Assembly: GCF_003048595.2 (NCBI RefSeq)
Contig: NZ_CP049270.1
Span: forward strand, 434,001-498,000
Reading direction: 5' to 3'
Length of the DNA stretch: 64,000 bases
DNA from: Campylobacter concisus
GTDB lineage: Bacteria > Campylobacterota > Campylobacteria > Campylobacterales > Campylobacteraceae
Shown here: one piece after another, positions 18,121 to 29,084 of the stretch
How the letters are laid out: every line of letters starts with the position of its first letter
Position numbering within the stretch: position 1 is the stretch's first letter
Notes under the pieces: generated by a model
Told to the model about the DNA's origin: nothing
What the model saw: the letters and a program-made list of their open reading frames with translations, nothing else
The model's database searches: none
Program-made: the position numbers and the translations under genes

Positions 18121-20298
18121 ATGTCTTTAAAAGTCAAGCTAAATATAGCGGGAATGAGCTGCGTAAACTGCTCAAATGCTATCGAAAAGGTTTCAAAAAA
18201 GATAGATGGAGTACTTGAAGCAAATGTAAATTTTGCAAACGCAAGCGGCGAGTTTGTCCTAAAAGACGCGAGTGTGCGTGAAATTTTAGAGCAAAAGATA
18301 AAGAAGCTTGGCTATTTTGTGGCAACTGATATTGATGAGTTTGAAGCAAAAAGAAAAGCTCACATTAGAAATATTAGAAATAAATTTATATTTGCATTTA
18401 TCGCAAGTATCGTAATAATGGCACTTGAGATGTTTGCACCTCACAGCATGCTAGTAAATTTAGCTATGCTAGCTTTGGCATTTTTAGTTCTTATTTTTAG
18501 CGGCAAAGGCTTTTTTACTCATGCCTACGAAGCGGTAAAAAATAGAAATTACGATATGAATGTGCTTGTCGCTCTTGGAAGTGGTAGTGCGTTTTTATAC
18601 TCGCTTTTTGTAGTGCTTTTTGAAAAATTTCTACCAAATGATCTAAAAAATATCTATGTTTCAGGCGTAGCGATGATAATAGCTTTTGTGCTTCTTGGCA
18701 AGTATCTTGAAGAGCGTTCAAAGGCAAAAGCAGGGGATTATCTAAAGAGACTACTTAAAATTTCTCCAAAAACTGCATTTTTACTTATGCCAGATGGAAG
18801 AAGCAAAGAAGTACCAGTAAATGAGCTAAAAATAGGAGATATCGTCGTTGTAAAGAATGGCTACAATGTTCCATGTGACGGTGTGATAGTCCAAGGCGGA
18901 GCTGAAATCGATGCTTCGATGCTAACGGGCGAGAGCCTGCCAGTTTATAAAGAAGTGGGCGACAATGTATTTGCAGGTACATTAAATACAAATGGCTATA
19001 TAAGTGTCAAGATGGCAAAAAGCTCGTTTGAAAGCTTGCTATCTCAAATTTTAAGCTTACTAAATGATGCTAGTACGAAAAAGATGCCAATAGGCAGGCT
19101 CGCTGATAAGATAGCAAATATCTTTGTGCCAAGCGTGGTAGCGATATCGGTGCTTACGTTTTTGGCTTGGATCATTTTTGATGGAAATTTTGCTTATGCG
19201 ATCTCTTGTGCGATCTGCGTTTTAATAATCTCATGCCCATGCGCTCTTGGACTTGCTACGCCAATAGCAATAGTAAGCTCGCTTGCACGTGGTGCAAAAG
19301 CTGGAATTTTAGTAAAAAATCCAGAAGTTTTAGAGCTAATAAAAGATGCTAAATTTGTAGCATTTGACAAAACTGGCACACTTAGTAAAGGGCAAATCAG
19401 CGTCAAAAGCTCAAATTTAAGCGAGCAAGATTTAGCTCTTATCGCTTCTGCTGAAAATTTAAGTGAGCATCTCATCTCAAAAGCTATCGTTAGATATGCA
19501 AAACAAAAATGTATAGATTTACAAAAGCTAAATGGTAAATTTCAAAATATTGTCGGGCAAGGCATCATCTATGAGGATGAGAATAATCAGATAATAATCG
19601 GAAACGAAAAGCTGCTTTTGGCAAATGAAGTGAGTTTAAATCCGGATGAAAGTAAAGCTATAAAAGGGGCTACAAATGATGGAAGTGGCATCATACTTTG
19701 TGCTATAAATAAAAAATTTGTTGGTTTTTTAACGCTTAGTGATGAGCTAAAAGACGAAGCAAGCGATGTTATAAACGAGCTTAGTAGTCTAAATTTACAA
19801 AGTGTGATCCTCTCAGGCGATGACAAGAAAGTAGTTGCAAGTATCGCCAAGAAGCTAAATGTAAGCAAATATCACGCAAATATGTTGCCTGAAGATAAAT
19901 TTAATGAGATAAAAGAGCTTGCAAGCCACGGTGGCGTTATCTTTGTTGGAGATGGCGTAAATGACTCACCATCACTTAAAGAAGCAAGTGTTGGTATCGC
20001 TATGAACTCAGGCTCAGATATAGCAAAAGGTGCTGGAGATATCGTGCTTGTTAAAAATGATTTGCATGGTGTGACAGGACTGGTTAGACTGGCAAATGCT
20101 ACTATAGCAAACATAAAAGAAAATTTGTTTTGGGCGTTTATGTATAACGCTATTTGCATCCCAGTTGCTGCTGGTGTGTTTTATCCAGTCTTTGGACTAC
20201 TTTTAAATCCAGTTTATGGCTCAATGGCGATGTGTTTTAGCTCAGTCACAGTGGTTTTAAACGCACTTAGACTTAGATATCTACGACTTAAGGATTAA
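18121..20298 (+). CDS. copA: Copper-exporting P1B-type ATPase CopA
   Basis: This 725-residue inner-membrane pump exports Cu(I) from the cytoplasm. It has one N-terminal HMA domain with CVNC (Cys14, Cys17), then transmembrane helices, the actuator loop TGES, the metal-translocating CPC at residues 372-374, the phosphorylated DKTGT (Asp416) and the hinge GDGVNDSP. One oddity is in the P1B nucleotide-binding 'HP' motif: the usual SEHP reads SEHL here (His450-Leu451), so the proline is missing. It follows copZ directly, and a small gene begins 4 bases after it. Confidence 0.94.
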   Translation: MSLKVKLNIAGMSCVNCSNAIEKVSKKIDGVLEANVNFANASGEFVLKDASVREILEQKIKKLGYFVATDIDEFEAKRKAHIRNIRNKFIFAFIASIVIMALEMFAPHSMLVNLAMLALAFLVLIFSGKGFFTHAYEAVKNRNYDMNVLVALGSGSAFLYSLFVVLFEKFLPNDLKNIYVSGVAMIIAFVLLGKYLEERSKAKAGDYLKRLLKISPKTAFLLMPDGRSKEVPVNELKIGDIVVVKNGYNVPCDGVIVQGGAEIDASMLTGESLPVYKEVGDNVFAGTLNTNGYISVKMAKSSFESLLSQILSLLNDASTKKMPIGRLADKIANIFVPSVVAISVLTFLAWIIFDGNFAYAISCAICVLIISCPCALGLATPIAIVSSLARGAKAGILVKNPEVLELIKDAKFVAFDKTGTLSKGQISVKSSNLSEQDLALIASAENLSEHLISKAIVRYAKQKCIDLQKLNGKFQNIVGQGIIYEDENNQIIIGNEKLLLANEVSLNPDESKAIKGATNDGSGIILCAINKKFVGFLTLSDELKDEASDVINELSSLNLQSVILSGDDKKVVASIAKKLNVSKYHANMLPEDKFNEIKELASHGGVIFVGDGVNDSPSLKEASVGIAMNSGSDIAKGAGDIVLVKNDLHGVTGLVRLANATIANIKENLFWAFMYNAICIPVAAGVFYPVFGLLLNPVYGSMAMCFSSVTVVLNALRLRYLRLKD

Positions 20299-20301
20299 AA
20301 T

Positions 20302-20841
20302 TTGAAACTTGGAGAACTTTATAGTGTTGTAGCGGCTGCACTTGCTACAAATTTTAGTGGCATTTTAGATGTTTCATCTTTTATGCGTATCAAAAAGACA
20401 AATGCGTGGATAACGCAGACAAATAGCGAAGCAAATAAAAAAGGTAACGAGCTTTATGCCAAATTTATCAAAGATGAAAGTAGTGCGGCTTTATGTGATG
20501 ATTTTGTCATTTTAAAGTCAAAATTTGAGGCAAGTTACTATTTTTCTTCTGCAAAAGATGATCTAGCTCAATTTTATAAAGCTATAAATTTTCAGCCAAA
20601 AATTGGCGAGGTTGATAGCATCTCAAATCAGCTAATTTTAATAGCAAATATTTTAAAAAGTGAAGCATCTAAGGAGTCTATGAAGCTTCTTGCAGCTTTT
20701 AGTGTCTCATTTTTCTTGCCTTATGCTAAACAGCTTTCAAAAGATATCCAAAAAGACGCAACTAGCAATTTTTATAAATCAATGGGATATTTTTTAGAGG
20801 ATTTTTGCTTAGTTCTAGAAACTATTATTGGTAAGGCTTAG
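20302..20841 (+). CDS. Helical protein with weak TorD-like pattern, function unknown
   Basis: This 179-residue, mostly helical soluble protein starts at a TTG 4 bases after copA. I do not recognise it with certainty. The second half, with two spaced helices and a segment reading FFLPYAKQLSKDI...SNFYKSMGYFLEDF, resembles the last helices of TorD/DmsD chaperones (LPW..., FY..L..L...FL), which bind Tat signal peptides or help load molybdenum cofactor. Key TorD residues such as EPDH are not evident. The tight spacing makes it part of the GNAT-copZ-copA operon. No metal-binding Cys/His cluster is seen. Confidence 0.6.
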   Translation: MKLGELYSVVAAALATNFSGILDVSSFMRIKKTNAWITQTNSEANKKGNELYAKFIKDESSAALCDDFVILKSKFEASYYFSSAKDDLAQFYKAINFQPKIGEVDSISNQLILIANILKSEASKESMKLLAAFSVSFFLPYAKQLSKDIQKDATSNFYKSMGYFLEDFCLVLETIIGKA

Positions 20842-20843
20842 TT

Positions 20844-21233
20844 TTAAGCCTGTGCCATCTCTATCATTTGAGTTTTAATACTTAAAATGTTATTTTGAAT
20901 GGTTGACTGCTCTAAATTTAAGTAATGAAGCATTTGCATAGAATTACGATCTTTTAGGCTTTGGATGCTTGAAATTTGATGTGAGATATCTAGCTTTTGA
21001 TCTTGTAATTTTTCTAAGTCTTTTTGTAACTGTGTGGCACTCGCCTTATTAATAATTATAGAGGAAATTTTAGCATCTTCTCTTTGTTCTACATGTACTT
21101 CATTGCTTCTAACAATATTTTTCTTGTCATAGCCAGAAGATACTAGCATGCTTGTTTTTGAGCTATTTGAAGAGATAGATGTATAGCCATCATGATAGAA
21201 AATATTTGAGTTCATGTTCGCATCTATTTGCAT
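20844..21233 (-). CDS. Hypothetical protein with C-terminal coiled coil
   Basis: This 129-residue protein converges on the preceding gene, 2 bases apart. I do not recognise it. Residues 1-50 are Ser/Asn-rich and probably disordered, and residues 63-125 are a heptad-like helical stretch rich in Gln, Leu, Ile and Ser. There is no signal peptide or membrane segment. A strong AGGAAGGA ribosome-binding site precedes the ATG, which supports a real gene. Its composition resembles small flagellar or secreted accessory proteins, but that is only an impression. Confidence 0.65.
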   Translation of the reverse strand: MQIDANMNSNIFYHDGYTSISSNSSKTSMLVSSGYDKKNIVRSNEVHVEQREDAKISSIIINKASATQLQKDLEKLQDQKLDISHQISSIQSLKDRNSMQMLHYLNLEQSTIQNNILSIKTQMIEMAQA

Positions 21234-21438
21234 ATCATCCTTCCTCTTATAGATTATTTTTATTTTAAACTATATTCAATAGAAAATTAAAATAGTTTTT
21301 AAAAAGTTATATTTTGAATTATATTTCTATATCCTTAAAGATAAATTATATTTATAACTTTTTTGCAACTTTATAGTTAAAATACCCAGTTAAGTGCTAT
21401 TTTGTTAAAATCACGCAAAACTAATCAAAGGTAAAGCT

Positions 21439-22836
21439 ATGAAAAAAGATGAAAACGCACATAAAAAGATGTGGGAGGGTAGATTTAGCGAGGCTAGCTC
21501 GAAGCTGCTTGAGGAATTTAATGCCTCTATAAATTTTGATAAAAATCTTTTTGAAGAAGATATTGCCGGTAGCAAGGCTCACGCAAAGATGCTTGGGGTT
21601 TGCGGAATTTTGAAAAAAGATGAGTCAGAGGCAATCATAAGGGGGCTTGATGAGGTTTTATCTGAGATAAGAGCAGGTAAATTTGAGTTTAAGTTAGAAG
21701 ATGAAGATATACATATGGCAGTTGAGAAGCGCCTTAGCCAGATCATCGGAGCTGAGCTTGGTGGTAGATTGCACACAGCTAGAAGCAGAAACGACCAAGT
21801 TGCGCTTGATTTTAAATTTTACGTTTTGAAGAAAAATTTAGAAATTTCTTCATGTATAAAAGAGCTCATCGCCACGCTTACAAATTTGGCAAAAAACCAC
21901 AAAGATACGCTAATGCCAGGCTACACACATCTTCAACACGCTCAGCCAGTAAGCCTTAGCTATCACTTGCTAGCATATGCATTTATGTTTAAAAGAGATT
22001 TCGAGCGTTTTGTTGGCTCATATGAGCGAAACAACCTAAGTCCGCTTGGTTCAGCAGCCCTTGCAGGCACTCCTCATAAGATAGATAGAACTATCGTTGC
22101 AAGTGAGCTTGGCTTTGCAGGTTGCACGCAAAATGCGATGGATAGCGTGAGCGACCGTGATTTTGCGCTGGAAATTTTATTTAACATTAGCGTTTTTATG
22201 ACGCACGCTTCTAGGCTTTGCGAGGAGCTCATACTTTGGAGCTCGCAAGAATTTGGCTTTGTAAGCATCAGTGACGCTTATAGTACAGGAAGCTCTATCA
22301 TGCCACAGAAGAAAAACCCTGATGTAGCCGAACTCATACGCGGTAAAACTGGACGTGTAAATGGAAATTTAGTAGCGCTACTAACTACGATGAAGGGTCT
22401 GCCGCTTGCTTATAATAAAGATATGCAAGAAGATAAAGAGGGTGTGTTTGACAGCGTCTCAACCATTTTAAGCTCGGCTACCATCCTAAATGAGATGATA
22501 AAAACGGCTAAATTTAATGAAAAAAACATGTTAAAAGCGACAAAAACTGGACATCTAAGTGCCACTGATTTGGCGGATTATTTAGTGCGTGAAAAAAATA
22601 TTCCATTTAGAACGGCGCATTTTATCACAGGCAAAGCTGTCGCAAAGGCTGAAAACTTGGGACTTGATTTAAGTGAATTAAACGAAGAGCAGCTAAAAAG
22701 TGTGGATGAAAATTTAGATGCAAATGCTATTAAATTTTTAGATCTTTATGCTTCCAAAGAGGCACGCACTTCAAAAGGCGGCACGGCAAATAAAAGCGTT
22801 GATGAGCAGATAGAAATTTTAGATTACTGGCTCTAA
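21439..22836 (+). CDS. argH: Argininosuccinate lyase
   Basis: This 465-residue enzyme splits argininosuccinate into arginine and fumarate in the last step of arginine synthesis. The fumarase/aspartase superfamily signature [12 protein letters not shown] is present in the middle, and the conserved [11 protein letters not shown] and [12 protein letters not shown]-type segments (here [12 protein letters not shown]) precede it. The length is normal. AAAGGT precedes the ATG, and a TAAAAT -10-like element lies at about 21406-21411. C. jejuni also has argH near pckA, but there the genes between are fewer. Confidence 0.97.
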   Translation: MKKDENAHKKMWEGRFSEASSKLLEEFNASINFDKNLFEEDIAGSKAHAKMLGVCGILKKDESEAIIRGLDEVLSEIRAGKFEFKLEDEDIHMAVEKRLSQIIGAELGGRLHTARSRNDQVALDFKFYVLKKNLEISSCIKELIATLTNLAKNHKDTLMPGYTHLQHAQPVSLSYHLLAYAFMFKRDFERFVGSYERNNLSPLGSAALAGTPHKIDRTIVASELGFAGCTQNAMDSVSDRDFALEILFNISVFMTHASRLCEELILWSSQEFGFVSISDAYSTGSSIMPQKKNPDVAELIRGKTGRVNGNLVALLTTMKGLPLAYNKDMQEDKEGVFDSVSTILSSATILNEMIKTAKFNEKNMLKATKTGHLSATDLADYLVREKNIPFRTAHFITGKAVAKAENLGLDLSELNEEQLKSVDENLDANAIKFLDLYASKEARTSKGGTANKSVDEQIEILDYWL

Positions 22837-22886
22837 GAAAAAAGAGTTATAATTACGCAAAATCTACAAATTTTAAAGGATGAAAA

Positions 22887-23969
22887 ATGTTTTTTGATGG
22901 CAAAAATAAAGAGCTTTCTAGTAAAAACGAAGCTTTAGAGAGAGAAAATGAAGCTTTAAAGGCTGAAATTTTAGCACTTAAAAATGAGCTAAAAAACGTT
23001 AAAATTTGCGAACCAAAAGAACAAGCTAAGGATAAGCAAGAGGCTGTAAATTTATTGCTTTCAAGTTATCAAGATGGTATAAATTTCTTGCAATTAACAA
23101 TGGAAGAAAATCTAAAAATGCTTGAAAGTATAAATGGACTAAATGAAAAGACTTTCAAAGAGACGGGCGAACTCAAGTCGCAAACGGCTGAAATTTTAAA
23201 CTCGATCGAGCAAGTAAGCCAGATGAGCAATGACCTTTCAAATGACGCTTCTTCGCTTAATGGAAGCGTAAATTCGATTGCTGAGATTATAAATCTGATT
23301 AAAGATATCTCAGATCAGACAAATTTACTAGCTTTAAATGCTGCTATCGAGGCGGCCCGTGCTGGTGAGCATGGACGAGGTTTTGCTGTCGTGGCAGATG
23401 AGGTTAGAAAGCTAGCTGAGCGCACTCAAAAAGCGACACTTGAAGTAGAAGTAAATATAAATGGCCTTAAGCAAAGTGCGAACACGATGATCGAAATGAG
23501 TGAGAATTTTTCAAAAATTTCTGCAAATGCTATGAAAATTTTAGGTGGATTTGAAGGAAATATCTCAAGCGTAAACTCAAATACGCAAAATATCCTAAAT
23601 CAGGCTCTAAATGTTACAAATGAAGTCTATGTAAGTAATGGAAAAATAGATCATATAAATATGAAGCTAAATGGATATAGAGGCGTACTTTTAAATGAGT
23701 TTAATAAGATTCAAGATGTTCATGAGTGTAGATTTGGCAAATGGTATGAAAAAGATGTGAAAAATACTCTTGTAAAAGATGCCAAAATTCTCTCAAGTAT
23801 CGCAGCTCATCATGAAAATGTTCATCATGGACTAGAAAAAGCGATGGTTATTTTTGCTGATAAAGACAAAGGAAATCTACCTGGCGTTGAAATATTAAAA
23901 GATGTCGAAAACTCAAGTAAAGTAGGTTTTGAAGAGTTGCTTGAAGCTATTAAGTCTGCAAGAAAATAA
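22887..23969 (+). CDS. Soluble methyl-accepting chemotaxis protein with zinc-binding (CZB) domain
   Basis: This 360-residue receptor has no transmembrane segment, so it should act in the cytoplasm. Residues 5-45 form a charged coiled coil. The signalling hairpin covers about residues 60-215, with the tip [29 protein letters not shown] at about 146-174. The C-terminal CZB domain has the expected ligands His256, Cys281 (CRFGKWY), His309 and His313. Soluble MCP-CZB receptors such as Helicobacter TlpD sense oxidants, metals or energy state through zinc. The same role is likely here but inferred. A TATAAT at 22848-22853 suggests its own promoter. Confidence 0.93.
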   Translation: MFFDGKNKELSSKNEALERENEALKAEILALKNELKNVKICEPKEQAKDKQEAVNLLLSSYQDGINFLQLTMEENLKMLESINGLNEKTFKETGELKSQTAEILNSIEQVSQMSNDLSNDASSLNGSVNSIAEIINLIKDISDQTNLLALNAAIEAARAGEHGRGFAVVADEVRKLAERTQKATLEVEVNINGLKQSANTMIEMSENFSKISANAMKILGGFEGNISSVNSNTQNILNQALNVTNEVYVSNGKIDHINMKLNGYRGVLLNEFNKIQDVHECRFGKWYEKDVKNTLVKDAKILSSIAAHHENVHHGLEKAMVIFADKDKGNLPGVEILKDVENSSKVGFEELLEAIKSARK

Positions 23970-24009
23970 AATTTTAGACTCATGCTTTGAGTCTAAAATT
24001 TAGAAGTTA

Positions 24010-24363
24010 TTAAAATGTGCTTTGTGGATCAGCTACGCCTTCGCTCCAGCCAAGCTTAGCTCCGCCAAGCAGGTGAAAATGTAGATGCATAACTTCTTGA
24101 CCGCCGTTTTCACCGCAGTTTGTTATAAGGCGGTATCCGCTCTTATCAACGCCCATTAAGGTCGCCACTTCTTGGATAAATTTTGTCATCTCTCCCATTA
24201 AAATCGGATCCATCTCTTGGAAATTTTTATAGTGTTTTTTTGGGATGATTAGGATGTGGATCGGCGCTTTTGGATTAATGTCGTTAAAAGCTAGAAATTT
24301 CTCGCTTTCAAGCACTTTGTTGCAAGGGATTTCACCAGCTACGATCTTTTCAAATATGGTCAT
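24010..24363 (-). CDS. HIT-family nucleotide-binding hydrolase (HinT-like)
   Basis: This 117-residue protein, MTIFEKIVAGEIPCNKVLE onward, is a histidine-triad hydrolase of purine nucleoside phosphoramidates. The triad reads HLHFHLLGG near residue 94, and NPKAPIHILIIPKKHY is the conserved early strand. I chose the ATG at 24363 because AAAGGAGC lies just upstream; a longer frame of 8 more residues lacks a good site. It is a single gene divergent from pheS, as I recall in C. jejuni. Confidence 0.92.
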   Translation of the reverse strand: MTIFEKIVAGEIPCNKVLESEKFLAFNDINPKAPIHILIIPKKHYKNFQEMDPILMGEMTKFIQEVATLMGVDKSGYRLITNCGENGGQEVMHLHFHLLGGAKLGWSEGVADPQSTF

Positions 24364-24481
24364 TTTAGCTCCTTTGAAATTTTGCAAAATTATATCAAAG
24401 TGTGCTTAAATTTCGTGCTCTTTATCTTGATTTTAACTCTTTTTCTATAAAATCGACTCAAAAATTTATAAAGGCAAAAAA

Positions 24482-25477
24482 TTGCAAGATTTCGTTAATA
24501 AAATCAAAAATGAAATTTCAACGCTTGATGATTTGGAAAAAGTCAGGGTAGAAATTTTTGGCAAAAAGGGCATCTTGGCGCAAGGCTTTGCAAAGCTAAA
24601 AGAGCTTGGCGAGGACGAGAAAAAGGAATTTGCAGCAAATTTAAATAAGCAAAGAGATGAGCTTGGCGCGCTAATAGAAGCTAAAAAGGCTGAGCTTAGC
24701 GAGCAAGAGATAGATAACAAGATGAAAAAAGAAGCTGCTGATATCACGCTCTTTAACGAGCCTGTTGCTAGTGGGGCGCTGCACCCTGTAATGGCCACGA
24801 TGGATAAGATAATTGAATATTTTTTAGCTCTAAATTTCTCACTTGAAACTGGGCCGCTTATAGAAGATGATTTTCACAACTTTGAGGCGCTAAATTTACC
24901 AAAATACCACCCAGCAAGGGACATGCAAGATACATTTTACCTAGATGATTTTAGACTTTTAAGGACTCATACAAGCCCAGTTCAGGTGCGAACCATGTTA
25001 AATCAAAAGCCGCCTATTCGCATGATAGCGCCTGGCACCGTCTTTAGACGCGATATGGACTTAACGCATACACCGATGTTTCACCAGGTCGAGGCCCTTG
25101 TGGTTGAGGATGCTGAGAAAGTTAGCTTTGCAAATTTAAAATCAATGCTAGAAGGCTTTTTAAAGCATATGTTTGGCGATGTTGAAGTACGTTTTCGCCC
25201 TAGCTTCTTTCCATTTACGGAGCCTAGCGCAGAGGTTGATATTAGTTGTATATTCTGCCATGGCAAGGGCTGCAGAGTGTGCAAGCAGACCACTTGGCTT
25301 GAGGTACTTGGATGTGGCGTCGTTGATCCAAATGTATTTAAGGCAGTTGGTTATAAAAATGTAAGTGGATACGCCTTTGGCCTTGGCGTTGAGAGATTTG
25401 CGATGTTGCTTCATAGAGTGCCTGATCTAAGGTCGCTTTTTGAGGGAGATTTAAGATTGTTGGAGCAGTTTAAATGA
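24482..25477 (+). CDS. pheS: Phenylalanyl-tRNA synthetase alpha subunit
   Basis: This 331-residue catalytic subunit begins with a helical coiled coil (about residues 1-90) and continues with the class II synthetase core, including motif 2 ([19 protein letters not shown]) and motif 3 ([12 protein letters not shown]). It charges tRNA-Phe as an alpha2-beta2 enzyme with PheT. The start is TTG at 24482, with AAAGGC upstream; no ATG lies nearby in frame. A cysteine-rich stretch [12 protein letters not shown] near residues 260-271 is a known feature of many PheS proteins. It overlaps pheT by 4 bases. Confidence 0.95.
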   Translation: MQDFVNKIKNEISTLDDLEKVRVEIFGKKGILAQGFAKLKELGEDEKKEFAANLNKQRDELGALIEAKKAELSEQEIDNKMKKEAADITLFNEPVASGALHPVMATMDKIIEYFLALNFSLETGPLIEDDFHNFEALNLPKYHPARDMQDTFYLDDFRLLRTHTSPVQVRTMLNQKPPIRMIAPGTVFRRDMDLTHTPMFHQVEALVVEDAEKVSFANLKSMLEGFLKHMFGDVEVRFRPSFFPFTEPSAEVDISCIFCHGKGCRVCKQTTWLEVLGCGVVDPNVFKAVGYKNVSGYAFGLGVERFAMLLHRVPDLRSLFEGDLRLLEQFK

Positions 25478-27810
25478 TAATTTCAAAGCATTGGTTAAAC
25501 GAGTGGATCGACCTTAGCGACGTTAGCGGCGAGACACTTTCAAAGACATTAAATTCTATCGGGCTGGAGGTTGATAGCTATAAAGAGATAAATTTACCAA
25601 AGAGTATTGTGGTTGGCTACATAAAAAGTAGAGAGAAACACCCAGATGCTGATAAACTAAGCATTTGTCAAGTGGATGTTGGTGGAGAGACGCTTCAGAT
25701 CGTGTGTGGGGCTAAAAACGTTGAAGCTGGCCAGTTTGTGCCAGTTGCACTTATTGGCACGACTATGCCAAATGGTCTTGAGATAAAAAAAGCAAAGCTA
25801 AGAGGTATCGAGTCAAGTGGTATGATCTGCTCTTCAAGTGAGCTGGGACTTCCAAAGGTAAACGATGGAATTTTACCGCTTGATGAGAGTATCGGCAAGC
25901 TAAAACTTGGTACAAGTCTTAGCGAATTTGAGATATTTAAAGATACGATAATCGAAGTTGATGTCACAGCAAACAGGGGTGATTGCCAAAATTTACATGG
26001 CATCGCAAGAGAAATTTGTGCAGCGCTTGATTTAAATATGAAAGATAGCCACGAAGACGATGAAAGCGAAAATTTACTAGGTATTGGCAGAATAGCTTCT
26101 GTGCGAGCAGAGGATAAAGTAAATGGGTCATTTTTGTATAAGGCTTTTGAGCTAAAAGAGGGACTATATGAAAATCTAATAACTCGCATGCGTCTAGCAT
26201 TAATAGAGTGCCAAAAGACAAATTTAGTTGAGAGATTGCTTGAATACGCGATATTTTGCACGGGTGTTTTATTTAGGGCTTATGATCACGCTAAATTAGT
26301 AAGTGAAGGCGAAAAAGCTGTTTTTGATATAAAAAATGGCGAAAATGGCGAATGTGTCGTTTATTGCGGGGATAAAAATTTAGGCATTGCTGGAATTTAC
26401 CAAAGTGACGTAGCAAGGGTAGATGAGAAGTCAAAAGTGATCCTAGTAGAAGCTAGCTACGTAAAGCCAGATGTTGTTTCAAAAGCTATTTTTGAAAATA
26501 AAAATTTACCAAAGGGTGATCAAATTTATCGCTCAAGTCGTGGTAGCGAGCCAAATTTAGCTTATGGAGCGGATTATTTATTTAAAAGACTTGCTAATTT
26601 TAAAGATACTCTAAATCTCTTTGCTGGCTCACAGCAGTCGCTTTTAAACACCGAGCCTATAACACTAAGCATCTCTCTTTTTGAGCTTAAAAATATGATC
26701 GGTCAAGATATTGCTAGAAATGACGTCGTTAAAATTTTAAAGAAACTTGGCTTTGAGATCGCAGTAAATGTTGAGCAAGAGAGTTTTAATGTAAAAGTAC
26801 CGTTATTTCGCCATGATATAGTAAATTCTCACGATGTTTGCGAGGAGATTGTAAGGATAGTAGGCATAGACAATATCGCCTCAAAACCACTAAATTTCTC
26901 TGAGAAAAATAGGCTAAATAAGACATATTTTGACTATAAAAACGCCCTAAATTTAAGACGCCGTGCAGCTGATAATGGCTTTTTTGAAAGTGTGCACTAT
27001 GTCTTTGATAGTGAGGACGAGCTTAGTGAGCTAAATTTTAAGCCATGCAAAGTCAAGATACTAAATCCTATAAATAACGAGTTAAACACGCTTAGACCGA
27101 CACTTGTTAATCACCTTCTAAGCTCAAGCGAGAAAAATATCAAAAACTCGAAACGCTCAGTTAGACTATTTGAGCTTGGAGAAATCTTTGATGAAAATGC
27201 AAATCAGGGCTTAAATTTAGGCTTTGTTGTGTCTGGACTTTTGAAAGAGCCGACTCTGATAAACGGCGCAAAAGGTGAGGAGGCAAATTTCTACGCATTT
27301 GCATCGATGGTGCAAAACGTCATAAGTAAATTTGAGCTAAAACCTTGCCAGGGCATCTCATATCTTAGCCCATACGAGCAAGCACACATCTATCAAAATG
27401 GCGAAAATATCGGCTATATCGGTAGAGTTGATGCAAGAGTTGAGGCAAAGAGAGATCTGCCAAGAACTTACGTCTGTGAGATTGATTTTGCTAAGCTTAA
27501 ATTTGAGCCAATTTTGGCAGTGCCATACTCTAAATTTCAAAGCACAACAAGGAATCTTAGCCTCATTGTGCCTGAAAATTTTGAGGCTGGACGAATTTAT
27601 GAGTGCATAAGAGGACTAAATTTAAAAGAGCTAAAAGAATTTTTACCAGTTGATATTTATAAAGATGCGAAGCTAAATGGCTCGATCAGTCTTAGTTTGA
27701 AATTTACATTTCAGGATATGGAAAAAACGCTTGAAGATGATGATATAAACGCACTTATGGATAAAATTTTAAATGAGCTAAAAGATAAACTAAATATCGG
27801 AATAAGATGA
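25474..27810 (+). CDS. pheT: Phenylalanyl-tRNA synthetase beta subunit
   Basis: This 778-residue subunit shows the usual order: an N-terminal fold, an EMAP/OB tRNA-binding domain at about residues 40-150 ([16 protein letters not shown]), the B3/B4 editing region, B5 (about residues 390-470), a catalytic-like core, and the C-terminal anticodon-binding FDX-ACB domain (about residues 690-778). It starts inside the last codons of pheS (ATGA) and its own stop overlaps aroA in the same way, so the three are translationally coupled. Confidence 0.95.
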   Translation: MIISKHWLNEWIDLSDVSGETLSKTLNSIGLEVDSYKEINLPKSIVVGYIKSREKHPDADKLSICQVDVGGETLQIVCGAKNVEAGQFVPVALIGTTMPNGLEIKKAKLRGIESSGMICSSSELGLPKVNDGILPLDESIGKLKLGTSLSEFEIFKDTIIEVDVTANRGDCQNLHGIAREICAALDLNMKDSHEDDESENLLGIGRIASVRAEDKVNGSFLYKAFELKEGLYENLITRMRLALIECQKTNLVERLLEYAIFCTGVLFRAYDHAKLVSEGEKAVFDIKNGENGECVVYCGDKNLGIAGIYQSDVARVDEKSKVILVEASYVKPDVVSKAIFENKNLPKGDQIYRSSRGSEPNLAYGADYLFKRLANFKDTLNLFAGSQQSLLNTEPITLSISLFELKNMIGQDIARNDVVKILKKLGFEIAVNVEQESFNVKVPLFRHDIVNSHDVCEEIVRIVGIDNIASKPLNFSEKNRLNKTYFDYKNALNLRRRAADNGFFESVHYVFDSEDELSELNFKPCKVKILNPINNELNTLRPTLVNHLLSSSEKNIKNSKRSVRLFELGEIFDENANQGLNLGFVVSGLLKEPTLINGAKGEEANFYAFASMVQNVISKFELKPCQGISYLSPYEQAHIYQNGENIGYIGRVDARVEAKRDLPRTYVCEIDFAKLKFEPILAVPYSKFQSTTRNLSLIVPENFEAGRIYECIRGLNLKELKEFLPVDIYKDAKLNGSISLSLKFTFQDMEKTLEDDDINALMDKILNELKDKLNIGIR

Positions 27811-29084
27811 GAATTTATCCATTAGAAAAAAGTCTAAATTTAACTATCAACGATATTGCAGCGGATAAATCAATATCGCATAGATGTGCGATTTTTTCGC
27901 TTTTGAGCGATAAGCCATCTCGCATTAGAAACTATCTAAGAGCAGGCGACACGCTAAATACTCTAAAAATAGTCGAGCTTTTAGGCGCAAAAGTTGAGGA
28001 CAATGGTTTCGAAATAACAATCACACCGCCGCAAAAGATAAAAGAGCCAAATGAAATTTTAGAGTGTGGCAACTCAGGCACAGCGATGAGGCTTTTTATG
28101 GGATTACTAGCCGTACAGGATGGCTTTTTCGTACTAAGTGGCGATAGATATTTAAACTCACGTCCAATGGCTAGAATAGCAAAACCTCTAAACGATATGG
28201 GTGCAAAGATAGATGGTGCAAACAACGCAAGCAACGCTCCACTTTGCATAAGAGGGACGAAATTTGAAAGATTTAGTTTTGAAAGCAAGATTGCCTCAGC
28301 CCAGGTAAAAAGTGCGCTTTTGCTGGCAGCTCTTTACTCAAATGGTTGCAAATTTAGTGAGCCAGAACTAAGTAGGGATCATACTGAGCGCATGCTTGCT
28401 GGCATGGGAGCTGATATAAAGCGTGACGGCCTAGAGATCAAGCTAGAGCCGATGAAAGCCTCACTTGCGCCACTTGATATAGACGTACCAAATGATCCAA
28501 GCTCGGCATTTTTCTTTGCAGTCGCAGCACTTATCATTCCGGACTCGCACATTATTTTAAAAAATATCTTACTAAATAAAACTCGCATCGAAGCTTACAA
28601 GATTTTAGAAAAAATGGGTGCTGAGATAAAATTTCACAAAACTTCAAGCAAATACGAAGATATCGGTGATATCGAGGTCAAATACTCACCAAACTTAAAA
28701 GGTGTAGAGGTTAGCGAAAATATCTCATGGCTCATCGATGAAGCTCCAGCTTTGGCCATCGTATTTACCTGTGCCAAAGGCCAAAGCAAGCTAACAAATG
28801 CAAAAGAGCTTCGTGTAAAAGAGAGCGACAGGATAGCTGTCACGATAAATGCGTTAAAGCAGTGCGGCGTTGATGCTAGCGAGCTTGAAGATGGCTTTAT
28901 CATAAATGGTTCAGAGGCTAAATTTGCCACGATAGATAGTCACGGGGATCACAGGATCGCGATGAGTTTTGCTGTGCTTGGGCTAAAGTGTGGCATGCAG
29001 ATAGAGAAGAGTGAATTTATCACCACTTCATTTCCAAATTTTGCTGAAATTTTAAAGAAAATGGGAGCTAGAGTTGAAGATTGA
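27807..29084 (+). CDS. aroA: 3-phosphoshikimate 1-carboxyvinyltransferase (EPSP synthase)
   Basis: This 425-residue enzyme adds enolpyruvyl to shikimate-3-phosphate in aromatic amino-acid synthesis. Recognisable segments are the N-terminal ADKSISHR, GNSGTAMRL near residue 90, the DVPNDPSSAFF loop, and SHGDHRIAMSFAVLG near the C-terminus. Gly and Ala positions in GNSGTAMRL differ slightly from the common GNAGTAMRP. It is coupled to pheT and overlaps ispH by 11 bases. Confidence 0.96.
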   Translation: MRIYPLEKSLNLTINDIAADKSISHRCAIFSLLSDKPSRIRNYLRAGDTLNTLKIVELLGAKVEDNGFEITITPPQKIKEPNEILECGNSGTAMRLFMGLLAVQDGFFVLSGDRYLNSRPMARIAKPLNDMGAKIDGANNASNAPLCIRGTKFERFSFESKIASAQVKSALLLAALYSNGCKFSEPELSRDHTERMLAGMGADIKRDGLEIKLEPMKASLAPLDIDVPNDPSSAFFFAVAALIIPDSHIILKNILLNKTRIEAYKILEKMGAEIKFHKTSSKYEDIGDIEVKYSPNLKGVEVSENISWLIDEAPALAIVFTCAKGQSKLTNAKELRVKESDRIAVTINALKQCGVDASELEDGFIINGSEAKFATIDSHGDHRIAMSFAVLGLKCGMQIEKSEFITTSFPNFAEILKKMGARVED

